Assembly (NCBI RefSeq): GCF_010682105.1
Contig: NZ_JAAGWH010000004.1
Location: 1 to 64,000 of the forward strand
DNA from: Modestobacter muralis
Lineage (GTDB): Bacteria > Actinomycetota > Actinomycetes > Mycobacteriales > Geodermatophilaceae
Reading direction: 5' to 3'
DNA length: 64,000 bases
The position numbers were made by a program, and so were the translations under genes. Under the pieces are notes generated by a model that saw only the letters and a list, made by a program, of their open reading frames with translations, had not been told where the DNA came from and ran no database searches. Shown piece after piece: positions 17,276 to 25,096 of this stretch (its first letter is position 1; each line of letters starts with the position of its first letter).

Positions 17276-18286
17276 TCAGGGGTGCAGGACCAGGCGCCCG
17301 GTCACGTCGCCGGCCCTGAGCCGGTCCAGTGCATCGTTGACCTGGGACAACGGCATCGTCGCGGCCACGGGCGGGGTCAGCTGACCGCTCGCGGCGAGCG
17401 AGACGGCGGTCTCCAGCTCGGCCAGGGTGTTGCCGACGCTGGCGATGACCCGCTGCTCGGCGACCACCATGCCCAGCGGACTGACGGTCAACGAGTCGGC
17501 GCTGTAGCCGACCAGCACGAGCCGTCCGCGCCGGCCGAGCACGCCCGTGGCCAGCTCCAGCGTCGCCGTCACCCCGGCCAGTTCCACCACCACGTCGGCG
17601 CCCTGGCCACCGGACAGCCGGGTCACCGCGGCAGCGGCGTCGGCGGGGGAGACCGCGGCGGTGGCGCCGGAGCGCAGTGCGGCCTCGCGGCGGGCGGCGT
17701 CCCGGCTGACCGCGATCACGGTCGCCCCGCGGCGGTGCGCGTCCTGTACGACGGCCAGCCCGACCCCGCCGCTGCCGAGCACCACGACCACCTCGCCGGG
17801 TTCGACCGCGGCCTCGGTGAGCGCGTGCACCGCCGTCGTCCCGGCGCAGCACAGCGGGGCGGCTGCGTCGAAGGACACCTCGTCGGGCAGCCGGACCAGG
17901 CAGTGCGCCGGGACGACGAGCTGCTCGGCGAACGCGCCGTCGGCGGCGAAGGCGAGCACGCCGCGCGGGGTCAGGCACAGGTTCTGCCGGCCGCGCAGGC
18001 ACCAGCGGCAGCTGCCGCAGAACAGGTAGTAGTAGACGGCGACCCGGTCGCCGGGCGTCCAGCCGGTGACGGCCGACCCCACGGCGTCGACCACGCCGGC
18101 GGCTTCGTGGCCCAGCGTCATCGGCGTCCGGGAGGGGGCGTAGAGCCCGTCGGTGAAGTGCAGCTCGGTGCCGCAGACGCCGGCGGCGTGCACCCGCACG
18201 CGCACCTCGTCCGGGGCGGGGTCGGGCACCGGGACGTCGTCCAGGGCGAGTGGCTGGTGGGCTCCGTGAAAGCGCGCCGCGAGCAT
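17276..18286 (-). CDS. Zinc-dependent alcohol dehydrogenase behind a TPP riboswitch
   Basis: The 336-residue protein is a medium-chain zinc dehydrogenase. It shows catalytic zinc ligands Cys (VCGTEL, near residue 38) and GHEAAG (near 60), four structural-zinc Cys in [15 protein letters not shown], and a Rossmann GSGGVGLA near 170. ATG 18286 has GGGAG eight bases upstream. Its leader is a TPP riboswitch, so it should be made when thiamine pyrophosphate is low. A role in thiamine-related alcohol or aldehyde metabolism is inferred from that alone. The MFS gene follows it. Confidence 0.9.
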   Translation of the reverse strand: MLAARFHGAHQPLALDDVPVPDPAPDEVRVRVHAAGVCGTELHFTDGLYAPSRTPMTLGHEAAGVVDAVGSAVTGWTPGDRVAVYYYLFCGSCRWCLRGRQNLCLTPRGVLAFAADGAFAEQLVVPAHCLVRLPDEVSFDAAAPLCCAGTTAVHALTEAAVEPGEVVVVLGSGGVGLAVVQDAHRRGATVIAVSRDAARREAALRSGATAAVSPADAAAAVTRLSGGQGADVVVELAGVTATLELATGVLGRRGRLVLVGYSADSLTVSPLGMVVAEQRVIASVGNTLAELETAVSLAASGQLTPPVAATMPLSQVNDALDRLRAGDVTGRLVLHP

Positions 18287-18290
18287 CGGG

Positions 18291-18385
18291 CAGCTCCCTC
18301 CGCCGGTACGAACCGGATCAGGTGTGGACGGTCGGCGGGGGTCGTCCGCCATCTCAGCCCGCGCCCGGGCTCCCGTGTGCTCGGG
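18291..18385 (-). promoter_or_regulatory. TPP riboswitch (THI element)
   Basis: Read on the minus strand, the leader of the alcohol dehydrogenase carries the conserved THI-box parts in order: CACGGGAGCCCG, then GGGCTGAGATGGCGG, then CCGCCGACCGT, then ACCTGATCCGGTTCG, then TACCGGCGGAGGGA. The P3 arm pairs GGCGG with CCGCC, and the P4/P5 arm pairs CCGG with CCGG around TTCGTA. The GGGAG of the element doubles as the ribosome site for ATG 18286, which points to translational control. The gap between genes is only 104 bases, all of it taken by this element. Confidence 0.9.
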
Positions 18386-18390
18386 CGAAC

Positions 18391-18594
18391 CTACTCGGGC
18401 TGCTGCACCGGGTCGACGCGACGGAGGAAGCCGCGCACGGACAGGTGGTCGGACAACGGGTCGCGGTGCTCCGGGCAGGCGGCCCAGACCTTCTCCCGGT
18501 CGGGGGTGTGCAGCTTGGGGTTGTTCCAGATCAGCTGGAAGGCCGCCGGTTCGCGGCAGCCCTTCGCCGAGCAGATCACCGGGTCGGTCGTCAC
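18391..18594 (-). CDS. Small Cys-rich conserved actinobacterial protein
   Basis: The 67-residue product has three to four Cys/His candidates for a zinc site (ICSAKGCREPA near residues 8-16, AACPEH near 38-43) and the highly conserved NNPKLHTPDREK stretch. Proteins of this plan are widespread in actinobacteria and unnamed; some databases carry an unreliable acetone carboxylase label. GTG 18594 is the start and no good Shine-Dalgarno sequence precedes it. It lies just upstream of the TPP riboswitch, on the same strand, but probably has its own transcript. Confidence 0.7.
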   Translation of the reverse strand: MTTDPVICSAKGCREPAAFQLIWNNPKLHTPDREKVWAACPEHRDPLSDHLSVRGFLRRVDPVQQPE

Positions 18595-18730
18595 CGGGCG
18601 AGTCTGCCGCGCGGTGCGGGACGTCGGGCGGCCGGTCGCCTCGTGACGCTGTCAAGGGGGCTGCGCGATCTGTGGACGAGTCGTTGACCTGCGGATTCGT
18701 CGTGAGCGGGGCTCCGAACGGCGGTATGCT

Positions 18731-18746
18731 TCGAACGGGTGTTCGA
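18731..18746 (+). promoter_or_regulatory. LexA (SOS) box
   Basis: TCGAACGGGTGTTCGA is a perfect actinobacterial SOS box (TCGAAC-N4-GTTCGA). A -10-like TATGCT (18724-18729) lies directly before it, so LexA bound here would block the promoter of the HNH gene at 18765. Confidence 0.85.
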
Positions 18747-18764
18747 GCAGCCGAGGAGGTGTGC

Positions 18765-19889
18765 GTGAGCGAGTTGCGGTCGGCTCTGGACGCCCTGGGC
18801 GCCGAGGACCTGACGTCGTCGTTCGGTGGTCAGCTGCTGGATCGTCTAACGCCGTTGCTGCAGGCGCACAACCAGCTCGCGGCGGAGATCGCCCGAACAG
18901 TGCGGAAGTGTGAGCTGACCCAGGCGCCGGAGCGTGACGGCCTGAGGTCGATGCAGTCCTGGCTCATCGGGCATGGCCTGCTGTCCAAGGGCGACGCGGA
19001 GCGGTTCGTGCGCGCGGGCCGGGTGGGCGAGCGGATGCCGGCGGTGGCGGCTGCCGCGTCCGAGGGGTCGGTGACCGCGGCGAAGGTGGTCGAGATCGGC
19101 CGCAAGCTCACGGCCTCGCGGTTGGCATCGGCGGCGGCACAGGGCCATGACCTGGGTGAGGTCGACGCCGCTGTGGCGCTGGTGGCGGCCACGCAGACGC
19201 ACGAGAAGCTGGCCGAGTTCGTGGCCACGTACGCCGCCGGTGTGGACCCGGACGGGCCTGAGCCCGACCCGACCGAGGGCCGCCGGTTCTGGCTGACCAG
19301 GACCGAGCACGGCTGGGACTTCGGCGGCCACCTCGACCCCGTGGGTGGGGAGAAGGTCGCCACGGCGGTGGAGTCGCTCGTGCAGGCCGACCGGCCGAAG
19401 GGTGATGACCGGACCCGGAGCCAGCAGAACGCGGATGCATTGGTGCAGCTGGCGGACAACCAGCTCGCCTCGGGGAACCTGCCGGTGCTGCGGACGGTGA
19501 AGCCGCACGTGGTGGTCACCGTCGACGTGGAGGACCTCGTCGACCCCTCGACCGGCGAGGGCGCTGCCCGCACCGGGTTCGGCTCGACGCTGTCGGCCGC
19601 GCGGGCCCGCTGGGTGGCGTGTGACTCGACGGTGACGCGGATCGTGCTCGGGCCGGACGGGCTGCCGTTGGACGTGGGCCGCACCCATCGGGTGGTGCCG
19701 CCGCACCTGCGCCGGGCGGTGGAGCACCGGGACGGGCACTGCGTGTTCGCCGGCTGCGGCGCACCGACCCATTGGTGCGACGTCCACCACCTCGTCGAGT
19801 GGATCAACGACGGTGCGACGTCACTGGACAACTCCGCGTTGCTCTGCGAACGGCATCACACGAAGGTCCACCACGGGTTCCGCGTGTAG
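18765..19889 (+). CDS. DUF222 / 13E12-family HNH endonuclease, truncated at the C-terminus
   Basis: The 374-residue product has a DUF222 domain (about 10-290) and an HNH nuclease near the end: HRDGHCVFAGCGAP, then WCDVHHLVEW and NSALLCERHHTKVHHG, with the zinc Cys pairs and catalytic His visible. GTG 18765 is five bases after GAGGAGG. A TAG at 19887-19889 ends it directly after HHGFRV. The same frame then continues for 28 codons to TGA 19974, encoding the usual family ending (RWRTWRPDGTEILIGPLL). A single base change from GAG would explain the stop. The nuclease core is intact, so activity may persist. LexA control fits the known SOS boxes of mycobacterial 13E12 genes. Confidence 0.88.
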   Translation: MSELRSALDALGAEDLTSSFGGQLLDRLTPLLQAHNQLAAEIARTVRKCELTQAPERDGLRSMQSWLIGHGLLSKGDAERFVRAGRVGERMPAVAAAASEGSVTAAKVVEIGRKLTASRLASAAAQGHDLGEVDAAVALVAATQTHEKLAEFVATYAAGVDPDGPEPDPTEGRRFWLTRTEHGWDFGGHLDPVGGEKVATAVESLVQADRPKGDDRTRSQQNADALVQLADNQLASGNLPVLRTVKPHVVVTVDVEDLVDPSTGEGAARTGFGSTLSAARARWVACDSTVTRIVLGPDGLPLDVGRTHRVVPPHLRRAVEHRDGHCVFAGCGAPTHWCDVHHLVEWINDGATSLDNSALLCERHHTKVHHGFRV

Positions 19890-20306
19890 CGCGACGACGG
19901 CGCACCACCGGGTCACCGCTGGCGCACCTGGCGACCCGACGGCACCGAGATCCTCATCGGGCCGCTGCTGTCCTGACGGCTGGCTCGCCTACGGATGTGC
20001 AGCCGCGTGTCCGCACGTCCGCACGTCCGCTGCTCGGCGGCCGGCGCTGCTCGATCGTCGTGCCGCTCCGCCCGCGTGACGACCGTGTCGCCCAGCCGCC
20101 CAGCCGCCCAGCCGTCCTGTCGCCCAGCCGTCCTGTCGGCCTGGCCGCCCAGCCGTCCGGGCCGGCCAGCCGCCTGGCCGCCTGGCCGTCGTGTCGTCGT
20201 CCCGTCCGGCCGACCGGCCCCTTCCTCCGGCCGACCAGCCCCTTCCTCCTGCCGTCGTGCTCTTACCGTGGTGTGCGGGGGCGGCCGGGAGCGGCGTCCG
20301 GTCGGC
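19890..20306. other. Gene-free stretch with lost HNH tail and simple repeats
   Basis: Bases 19890-19976 are the untranslated tail of the HNH gene. From about 20080 to 20260 the sequence is low-complexity on the theme GCCCAGCCG, with a 16-base direct repeat (GCCCAGCCGTCCTGTC, copies at about 20108 and 20124) and a second pair near 20210 and 20231. No gene is supported. Confidence 0.6.
20088..20258. repeat. Low-complexity GCCCAGCCG-type repeat tract
   Basis: Imperfect short units built from CCCAGCCG, CTGGCCG and CCGACC(A/G)GCCCCTTCCTCC follow one another. Two units are exact 16-base direct repeats. Such tracts are prone to slippage. The tract separates the HNH gene from the convergent membrane gene. 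Confidence 0.6.
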
Positions 20307-20957
20307 TCAGAAGGAGCCGGTGATCAGGAGCTGCTCCAGGAGGTCGGGCGCGGAGACGAGCACCCAGCCGGCGGCGGCCATGGGCACGGTCCAGAGCGCG
20401 ACCTCGGAGAGCTGTCGGGGTGAGCGCACGGCGACCGCCAGCACCGCCGCGATGGCCAGCGCGGCGAAGCCGACCAGCACCGCGCCGTCCTCGGGGTAGT
20501 TGCTGCTCCGGCGGTAGGCGTCCGCGGCGAGCAGGCCGACGGCGGCCGCCGTGGCCAGGGCGCCGACTCGACCGGGGCGGCCGATGGGGTGGAACGCCCA
20601 GCCGAGCAGCGACCCGGCCACCACCGCCAGCACCAGCCACTGGACGAGCTGTTCCAGGTCCACCGAGTACGGGGCCCCCGGGTACTCGATCCCGTACGTG
20701 ACGTCCGTGCCGACGTAGAACGCCGTCACCGCGGCCGCCAGCGCCAACACCGACCGCAGCACCGCCTCTCGCACCAGGCGCCGCGCGCTCAGCAGGGCGA
20801 GCAGGGTGATCCACAGCCCGAAGGCGTGCGCCAGCGGCCGGACGGTGTCGCCGTAGTAGGCCCACGCCGCGAACCCGCCGGTGACCAGCCCGCCGGCGAC
20901 CGCCAGCACCGGCCCGGCCGCAGCGCGCGTGCCGGGGGAGACGGTCAGCTGCGTCAT
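20307..20957 (-). CDS. Predicted multi-pass membrane protein
   Basis: The 216-residue product is hydrophobic throughout, with six to seven membrane segments and short loops. It holds no catalytic motif I recognise. ATG 20957 follows GGAGGT by six bases. It lies on the same strand as the amidohydrolase and deacylase genes upstream (92-base gap), so it may be the last gene of that divergent operon. A link to peptide or product movement across the membrane is only contextual. Confidence 0.7.
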   Translation of the reverse strand: MTQLTVSPGTRAAAGPVLAVAGGLVTGGFAAWAYYGDTVRPLAHAFGLWITLLALLSARRLVREAVLRSVLALAAAVTAFYVGTDVTYGIEYPGAPYSVDLEQLVQWLVLAVVAGSLLGWAFHPIGRPGRVGALATAAAVGLLAADAYRRSSNYPEDGAVLVGFAALAIAAVLAVAVRSPRQLSEVALWTVPMAAAGWVLVSAPDLLEQLLITGSF

Positions 20958-21049
20958 CGGTGCACCTCCGCTCGAGCGTGCGGGCGAGCGTGGCAGACCC
21001 GCCACGGCACCGGCCGGCGACGCGCGGGGAGGCGGAACCGGATCGCCCG

Positions 21050-22261
21050 TCAGCCGACGACCACCTGGCCGCGGCTGACGACCATCGCCAGCGTCTCCTC
21101 CGGCCGCGACAGCACTCGGACGTCGAGGGACGGGTCGGTACGGCAGAGCAGGAGGTCGGCGCCCGCACCCGGCGCCAGCACGCCCAGCCGGCCGGTCGCG
21201 CCCAACAGGTCCGCACCGACCAGGGTGGCGCTGGCCAGCACGTCCCACGAGTCCTGCACCGCCGCCCGCAGGGTGAACTCGCGGTTCTGCTCGGCGGCCA
21301 TCGGGCCGAGCAGGTCGGTGCCCAGCGCGATCCGCACCCCGGCCGCGGCGGCGGTGCGCACCGCCTCCGCGCCCCGGTCGGCGACCGCGGCCAGCTTCGC
21401 CATGCTGTCGGCCGGCAGGCCAAACTCCGGCCCGCGCTCGGCGAGCACCGCGTAGGCGCTCAGCGTCGGCACCAGGTACGTGCCGGCCGCCGCCATCAGC
21501 TCGGCGTCGGCGGCCTCGATCAGGTTGCCGTGCTCGATGGTGCGCACCCCGAGCCGCACTGCCCGCTGCACCGCAGCACCGGCATAGGCGTGCCCGGCGC
21601 AGTACAGGCCCAGTCGGTCGGCCTCCTCGACCGCAGCCCGGATCTCGGCCTCGGAGAACTGCACGCCGTCCACCGAGTCGGCCGGGCTGGTGACCCCACC
21701 GGACAGCATCAGCTTCACGAAGCTCGCCCCGCGCCGGCCCTGCTCCCGCACCGCCCGCGCCACGTCGTCCGCGCCGTCGACGATCCGGCCGATGCCCGGC
21801 ACGTCGGGGTGCGGGTCCCACTGCTCCCGCCCGCGCGGCCGCAGGTCGGCGTGCCCGCCGGTCTGGGACAGCGCCTTGCCGCAGGTCTGCAGCCGCGGTC
21901 CGGTCAGCACGCCCTCGTCCAGCGCGCGGGCCAGCCCGGCGTCGGCCCCGCCGGCGTCCCGGGCGGTGGTGAAGCCCCGCCGCACCATCGCCGCCAGTGC
22001 CCGGGTGGCGTGCGCGGCCACGTAGCTGGCCGGGTGCCCGGAGTCGGCCCACTCGTCGGCCGACAGTGACGTCACGTGCACGTGGCAGTCGATGAGCCCG
22101 GGCAGCGCGAACAGCCCGCGGCCGTCGACGTCCCCGGCCTCCAGCGGGGCGTCGTCGTCGGGCGCCACGGTCGTGAGCACGTCGCCGTCCCAGGCGACCA
22201 GCTGATCGGGCACCGTCCGGCGGGCGGCCACGTCGACGAGGGACACGTGGCGGATGCGCAT
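21050..22261 (-). CDS. Amidohydrolase (imidazolonepropionase/prolidase-like)
   Basis: The 403-residue protein is a metal-dependent amidohydrolase of the TIM-barrel superfamily. The first metal motif DCHVHVTS gives His 60 and 62; a bridging Lys lies in SFVKLMLSGG near 190; further ligands are in GHAYAG and IEHGN, and the last Asp is in GTDLLG. Members of this branch include Xaa-Pro and Xaa-Arg dipeptidases and other amide hydrolases. It starts 13 bases after the deacylase gene, so the two form an operon pointing away from the ABC importer genes. Its likely job is cutting an amide bond in the imported peptide or a product. Confidence 0.85.
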   Translation of the reverse strand: MRIRHVSLVDVAARRTVPDQLVAWDGDVLTTVAPDDDAPLEAGDVDGRGLFALPGLIDCHVHVTSLSADEWADSGHPASYVAAHATRALAAMVRRGFTTARDAGGADAGLARALDEGVLTGPRLQTCGKALSQTGGHADLRPRGREQWDPHPDVPGIGRIVDGADDVARAVREQGRRGASFVKLMLSGGVTSPADSVDGVQFSEAEIRAAVEEADRLGLYCAGHAYAGAAVQRAVRLGVRTIEHGNLIEAADAELMAAAGTYLVPTLSAYAVLAERGPEFGLPADSMAKLAAVADRGAEAVRTAAAAGVRIALGTDLLGPMAAEQNREFTLRAAVQDSWDVLASATLVGADLLGATGRLGVLAPGAGADLLLCRTDPSLDVRVLSRPEETLAMVVSRGQVVVG

Positions 22262-22274
22262 GACCGGCACCCTC

Positions 22275-23195
22275 TCAGGCGCGGGCGAGGCCGAGCAGCA
22301 GCCCGTCGGCCTCCATCGCCGGGCTGGAGGTGAGGAACAGCGGGACGCCGTCGGCGGGGGCCACCACCCGGTGCAGCTCGGCGCCCCACGGGTCCAGCAG
22401 CACGCCCAGCAGGTCGCCGGTGCGCACGTCGGCACCCACGGCGACCGTCGCCTGCCAGAAGCCGCGGACCGGGGTGCGCAGCCACACCCACCCCTCGTGC
22501 TCGACCGGCTCGGGCACGGGCACCGCGAGCTCCTCGGGCAGCATCCCCAGCGCCACGAGCACGTTGAGCACGCCCTGCAGGTGTCCGGCGACGGACGCCG
22601 GGTCGCAGATGCCGTTGGACCCGATCTCCGCGGTGACCGCCGGGACGCCGATGTCGGCAGCCGCCGCGCTGGTGCTGCCTCCTACGGTGCGCGCGGCCCG
22701 GGTCTGCCGCACCACGTGGCCGGTGCCGTAGACCAGCGCGAGTTCGCGGGCCTGCTCCTGCACCGGCGACTCCTCGTAGAGGCAGAACGGCTCGAGTGCC
22801 TCGGGCAGGTCGCCGGCGTGCAGGTCGACCAGCACGTCGGCGGGCCGGATGAACGCCTCGAACAGCCCGTGCGCCAGCGCTGCGGTGTAGGAGCCGGCCG
22901 GGTCGCCGGGGAAGCTGCGGTTGAGGTTGACCCCGTCCTCCGGCACGACGAACGGCGTCCGGCTCCAGAACGCGGGCTGGTTGAGCACCGGCACCACGGT
23001 GAGCCGGCCCCGCAGCCGGGTGGTGTCCAGCGTGCCGATCAACCGCAGCAGCGCGGCCATCCCGGTGTACTCCGCGCCGTGCACGCCCGCGACGAGGGTG
23101 AGGTGCGGGCCCTCCCCGACCCCGGTGGCCGAGGCGTACGGCACCTCGACGGGCGGTCCGGGCAGGTCGTCCAGCGTCAGGGTCAGGTGGTCCAT
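22275..23195 (-). CDS. Succinylglutamate desuccinylase/aspartoacylase-family deacylase
   Basis: The 306-residue protein is a zinc carboxypeptidase-like AstE/AspA family member. Zinc ligands His 39 and Glu 42 (GVHGAEYTG) and His 126 (VDLHAGD) are present, with VNLNRSFPGD after them and a catalytic Glu in TAEIGSNG near 200. The C-terminal barrel domain (about 230-306) is complete. The family removes N-acyl groups from acidic or modified amino acids. ATG 23195 has no clear Shine-Dalgarno sequence and may be leaderless. The gene is divergent from the binding-protein gene across a 258-base regulatory region. Confidence 0.87.
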   Translation of the reverse strand: MDHLTLTLDDLPGPPVEVPYASATGVGEGPHLTLVAGVHGAEYTGMAALLRLIGTLDTTRLRGRLTVVPVLNQPAFWSRTPFVVPEDGVNLNRSFPGDPAGSYTAALAHGLFEAFIRPADVLVDLHAGDLPEALEPFCLYEESPVQEQARELALVYGTGHVVRQTRAARTVGGSTSAAAADIGVPAVTAEIGSNGICDPASVAGHLQGVLNVLVALGMLPEELAVPVPEPVEHEGWVWLRTPVRGFWQATVAVGADVRTGDLLGVLLDPWGAELHRVVAPADGVPLFLTSSPAMEADGLLLGLARA

Positions 23196-23283
23196 GACCG
23201 CATGGTGCAGGTTGCGATCCGGCAACGAAAGGGTGTCGCAGGTCACTTTCCAAACGTAACAACAGGGTAATGTCCGGCTCCTA

Positions 23284-23301
23284 CTGTAATGATCACTACA
23301 G
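23284..23301. promoter_or_regulatory. Candidate operator between the divergent peptide-island operons
   Basis: An 18-base palindrome (CTGTAATGATCACTACAG) pairs at 16 of 18 positions. It lies in an AT-rich patch of the 23196-23453 gap between the deacylase and the binding-protein genes. The RpiR-type regulator inside the operon is the obvious candidate to bind it, but the LacI at 41956 cannot be excluded. Confidence 0.45.
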
Positions 23302-23453
23302 CCGAGGGGCGCCGCTCGCGACGGCTCCCGCGGCACCTCCCGCGCCGTCCGGACCGGTCCTCAGCACGCCCTGGCCGGACGGCGACCCGGTGCTCCGCTG
23401 TCCCTGGAAGTCCCCACCCACCCGCTGCGGCGGTCCGAACGATGAGGCAGTCC

Positions 23454-25025
23454 ATGACACGTGCAACCCGATTGAGGTCCGCAGGGATCGCGGTGACCGC
23501 CGCGGTCGCGCTCACCGCCTGTGGCGGTGGCAGCACCAGCACCAGCGGCGGCGCAGCGGCCGGCTCTGGCCCCGTGGAGGGCGGCGACCTCACCATCGCC
23601 CGCGCCGCGGACATCCTGGCGATGGACAAGACCACGACGTTCGACAACAACTCGATCTACGTCATGCAGCAGATCATGGAGCCGCTGTTCACCGTCAGCG
23701 CGGACGGCACGGAGGTCACGCCGCTGCTGGCCACGGACTACACCGTCTCCGACGACAAGCTCACCTACACGATCAAGCTCCGGCAGGGCGTCAAGTTCTC
23801 CACCGGCGCCCCGATGACGGCCGAGGACGTGAAGTTCTCGATCGACGAGAACACCAAGACCGGCGCCGACGGCTGGGGCTTCATCAACGCCGCCATCGAC
23901 ACCGTCGAGGCCACCGACGACTCGACCGTCACCATCACGCTCAAGTACGCCTGGGCCCCGCTGCTGGCCGACCTCGCGCTGTTCAGCAACGGCGTGATCC
24001 CGGCTGACTACGGCGGCAAGACCGTCGAGGAGTTCTACGAGGCGCCCGTCGGCACCGGCCCCTTCCTCTGGAACGAGTGGAAGAAGGGCCAGTACCTCAA
24101 GCTGACCAAGAACCCCGACTACTGGGGCGAGACCGGCCCCTACCTCGACAGCGTGACCTGGACCGTCGTCCCGGACGCCAACACCCGCAAGCTGCAGGTC
24201 CAGGGTGGTCAGGTCGACGTCGACGAGTTCCCGGACTGGTCCAGCTTCGAGTCGCTCAAGACCGCCCCCGGCGTCACCGCCACGGCCTTCCCCTCCACCC
24301 GCATCGACTACGTCGCCTTCAACCAGCAGAAGACGCCGTTCGAGGACGTCCGCGTGCGCCGGGCGATCAGCTACGCCATCGACCGCGAGTCGATGGTCAA
24401 GACCGTCCTCTACGGCAACGGCCAGGCCGCGGACTCCCTGCTCTCCCCGGGGACGCCGTTCTACGCCGCCAACCCCGAGGCCCCGCAGCTGGACCTGGAC
24501 AAGGCCAAGGCCGAGCTCGCCCAGTCCTCGCAGCCCAACGGGTTCGCCACCAGCATCCTGATCAACGCCGGTGACCCGAACCAGGCCTCGGTCTCCCAGA
24601 TCATGCAGGCGCAGCTCAAGGAGATCGGGATCGACCTGGAGATCAAGACCCTCGACCCGACCGCGGTCAAGCAGGCCCGCAACGCCGGTGACTTCGACAT
24701 GATCATCAGCGGCTGGACGATGGACATCCCGGACCCCGACCAGTGGACGTCGTTCGCGGTGGACCCCGAGGGCGGCTCGCACTCGGCCTACACCTACTAC
24801 GACAACCCCGACGTCATCGCGCTGAACAAGCAGGCGCAGACCGAGACCGACGACGCCAAGCGCGCCGACCTCTACGAGCAGCTGCAGGCCCAGGTCGCGG
24901 AGGACAGCTTCGCCGCCTACCTCTACTACTCGCCCTACGCCTACGCCATGAGCACGAAGGTGCAGGGCTTCCAGGTCACGCCGCTCGGCAACTACCCGCT
25001 GGCCGGGGTCTACAAGACCTCGTGA
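23454..25025 (+). CDS. Peptide ABC transporter substrate-binding lipoprotein
   Basis: The 523-residue protein is a family 5 extracellular solute-binding protein (OppA/DppA type). A signal peptide ends in the lipobox LTAC, making Cys 23 the lipidated residue; a Gly/Ser linker follows. Family signatures include AEDVKFSIDENT, VGTGPFLWNEW and the DVRVRRAISYAID region. ATG 23454 has GAGG seven bases upstream; the ATG at 23442 is in frame too. It captures the substrate outside the membrane and feeds the permeases that follow. The pocket is typically aimed at di- to oligopeptides; the true ligand is unknown. A perfect hairpin directly after the stop probably keeps this gene expressed above the rest of the operon. 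Confidence 0.93.
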   Translation: MTRATRLRSAGIAVTAAVALTACGGGSTSTSGGAAAGSGPVEGGDLTIARAADILAMDKTTTFDNNSIYVMQQIMEPLFTVSADGTEVTPLLATDYTVSDDKLTYTIKLRQGVKFSTGAPMTAEDVKFSIDENTKTGADGWGFINAAIDTVEATDDSTVTITLKYAWAPLLADLALFSNGVIPADYGGKTVEEFYEAPVGTGPFLWNEWKKGQYLKLTKNPDYWGETGPYLDSVTWTVVPDANTRKLQVQGGQVDVDEFPDWSSFESLKTAPGVTATAFPSTRIDYVAFNQQKTPFEDVRVRRAISYAIDRESMVKTVLYGNGQAADSLLSPGTPFYAANPEAPQLDLDKAKAELAQSSQPNGFATSILINAGDPNQASVSQIMQAQLKEIGIDLEIKTLDPTAVKQARNAGDFDMIISGWTMDIPDPDQWTSFAVDPEGGSHSAYTYYDNPDVIALNKQAQTETDDAKRADLYEQLQAQVAEDSFAAYLYYSPYAYAMSTKVQGFQVTPLGNYPLAGVYKTS

Positions 25026-25030
25026 TCTCC

Positions 25031-25072
25031 GGCCGGGGGTGGCGTCGCCGAGCGGCGGCGCCACCCCCGGCC
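25031..25072 (+). terminator. Intercistronic hairpin after the binding-protein gene
   Basis: Arms 25031-25044 and 25059-25072 are perfect 14-base inverted copies. It starts five bases after the binding-protein stop and ends before the permease. It may cut part of the transcripts or protect the upstream message, giving excess binding protein over membrane components, as is common for ABC importers. Confidence 0.7.
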
Positions 25073-25096
25073 CTCCCTGAGTGAGGAGGTGTGCGC

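Noticed and set aside
18391-18594. Acetone carboxylase label for the small Cys-rich protein
   Set aside because: The 67-residue protein lacks any carboxylase domain; the label seems to be a database carry-over.
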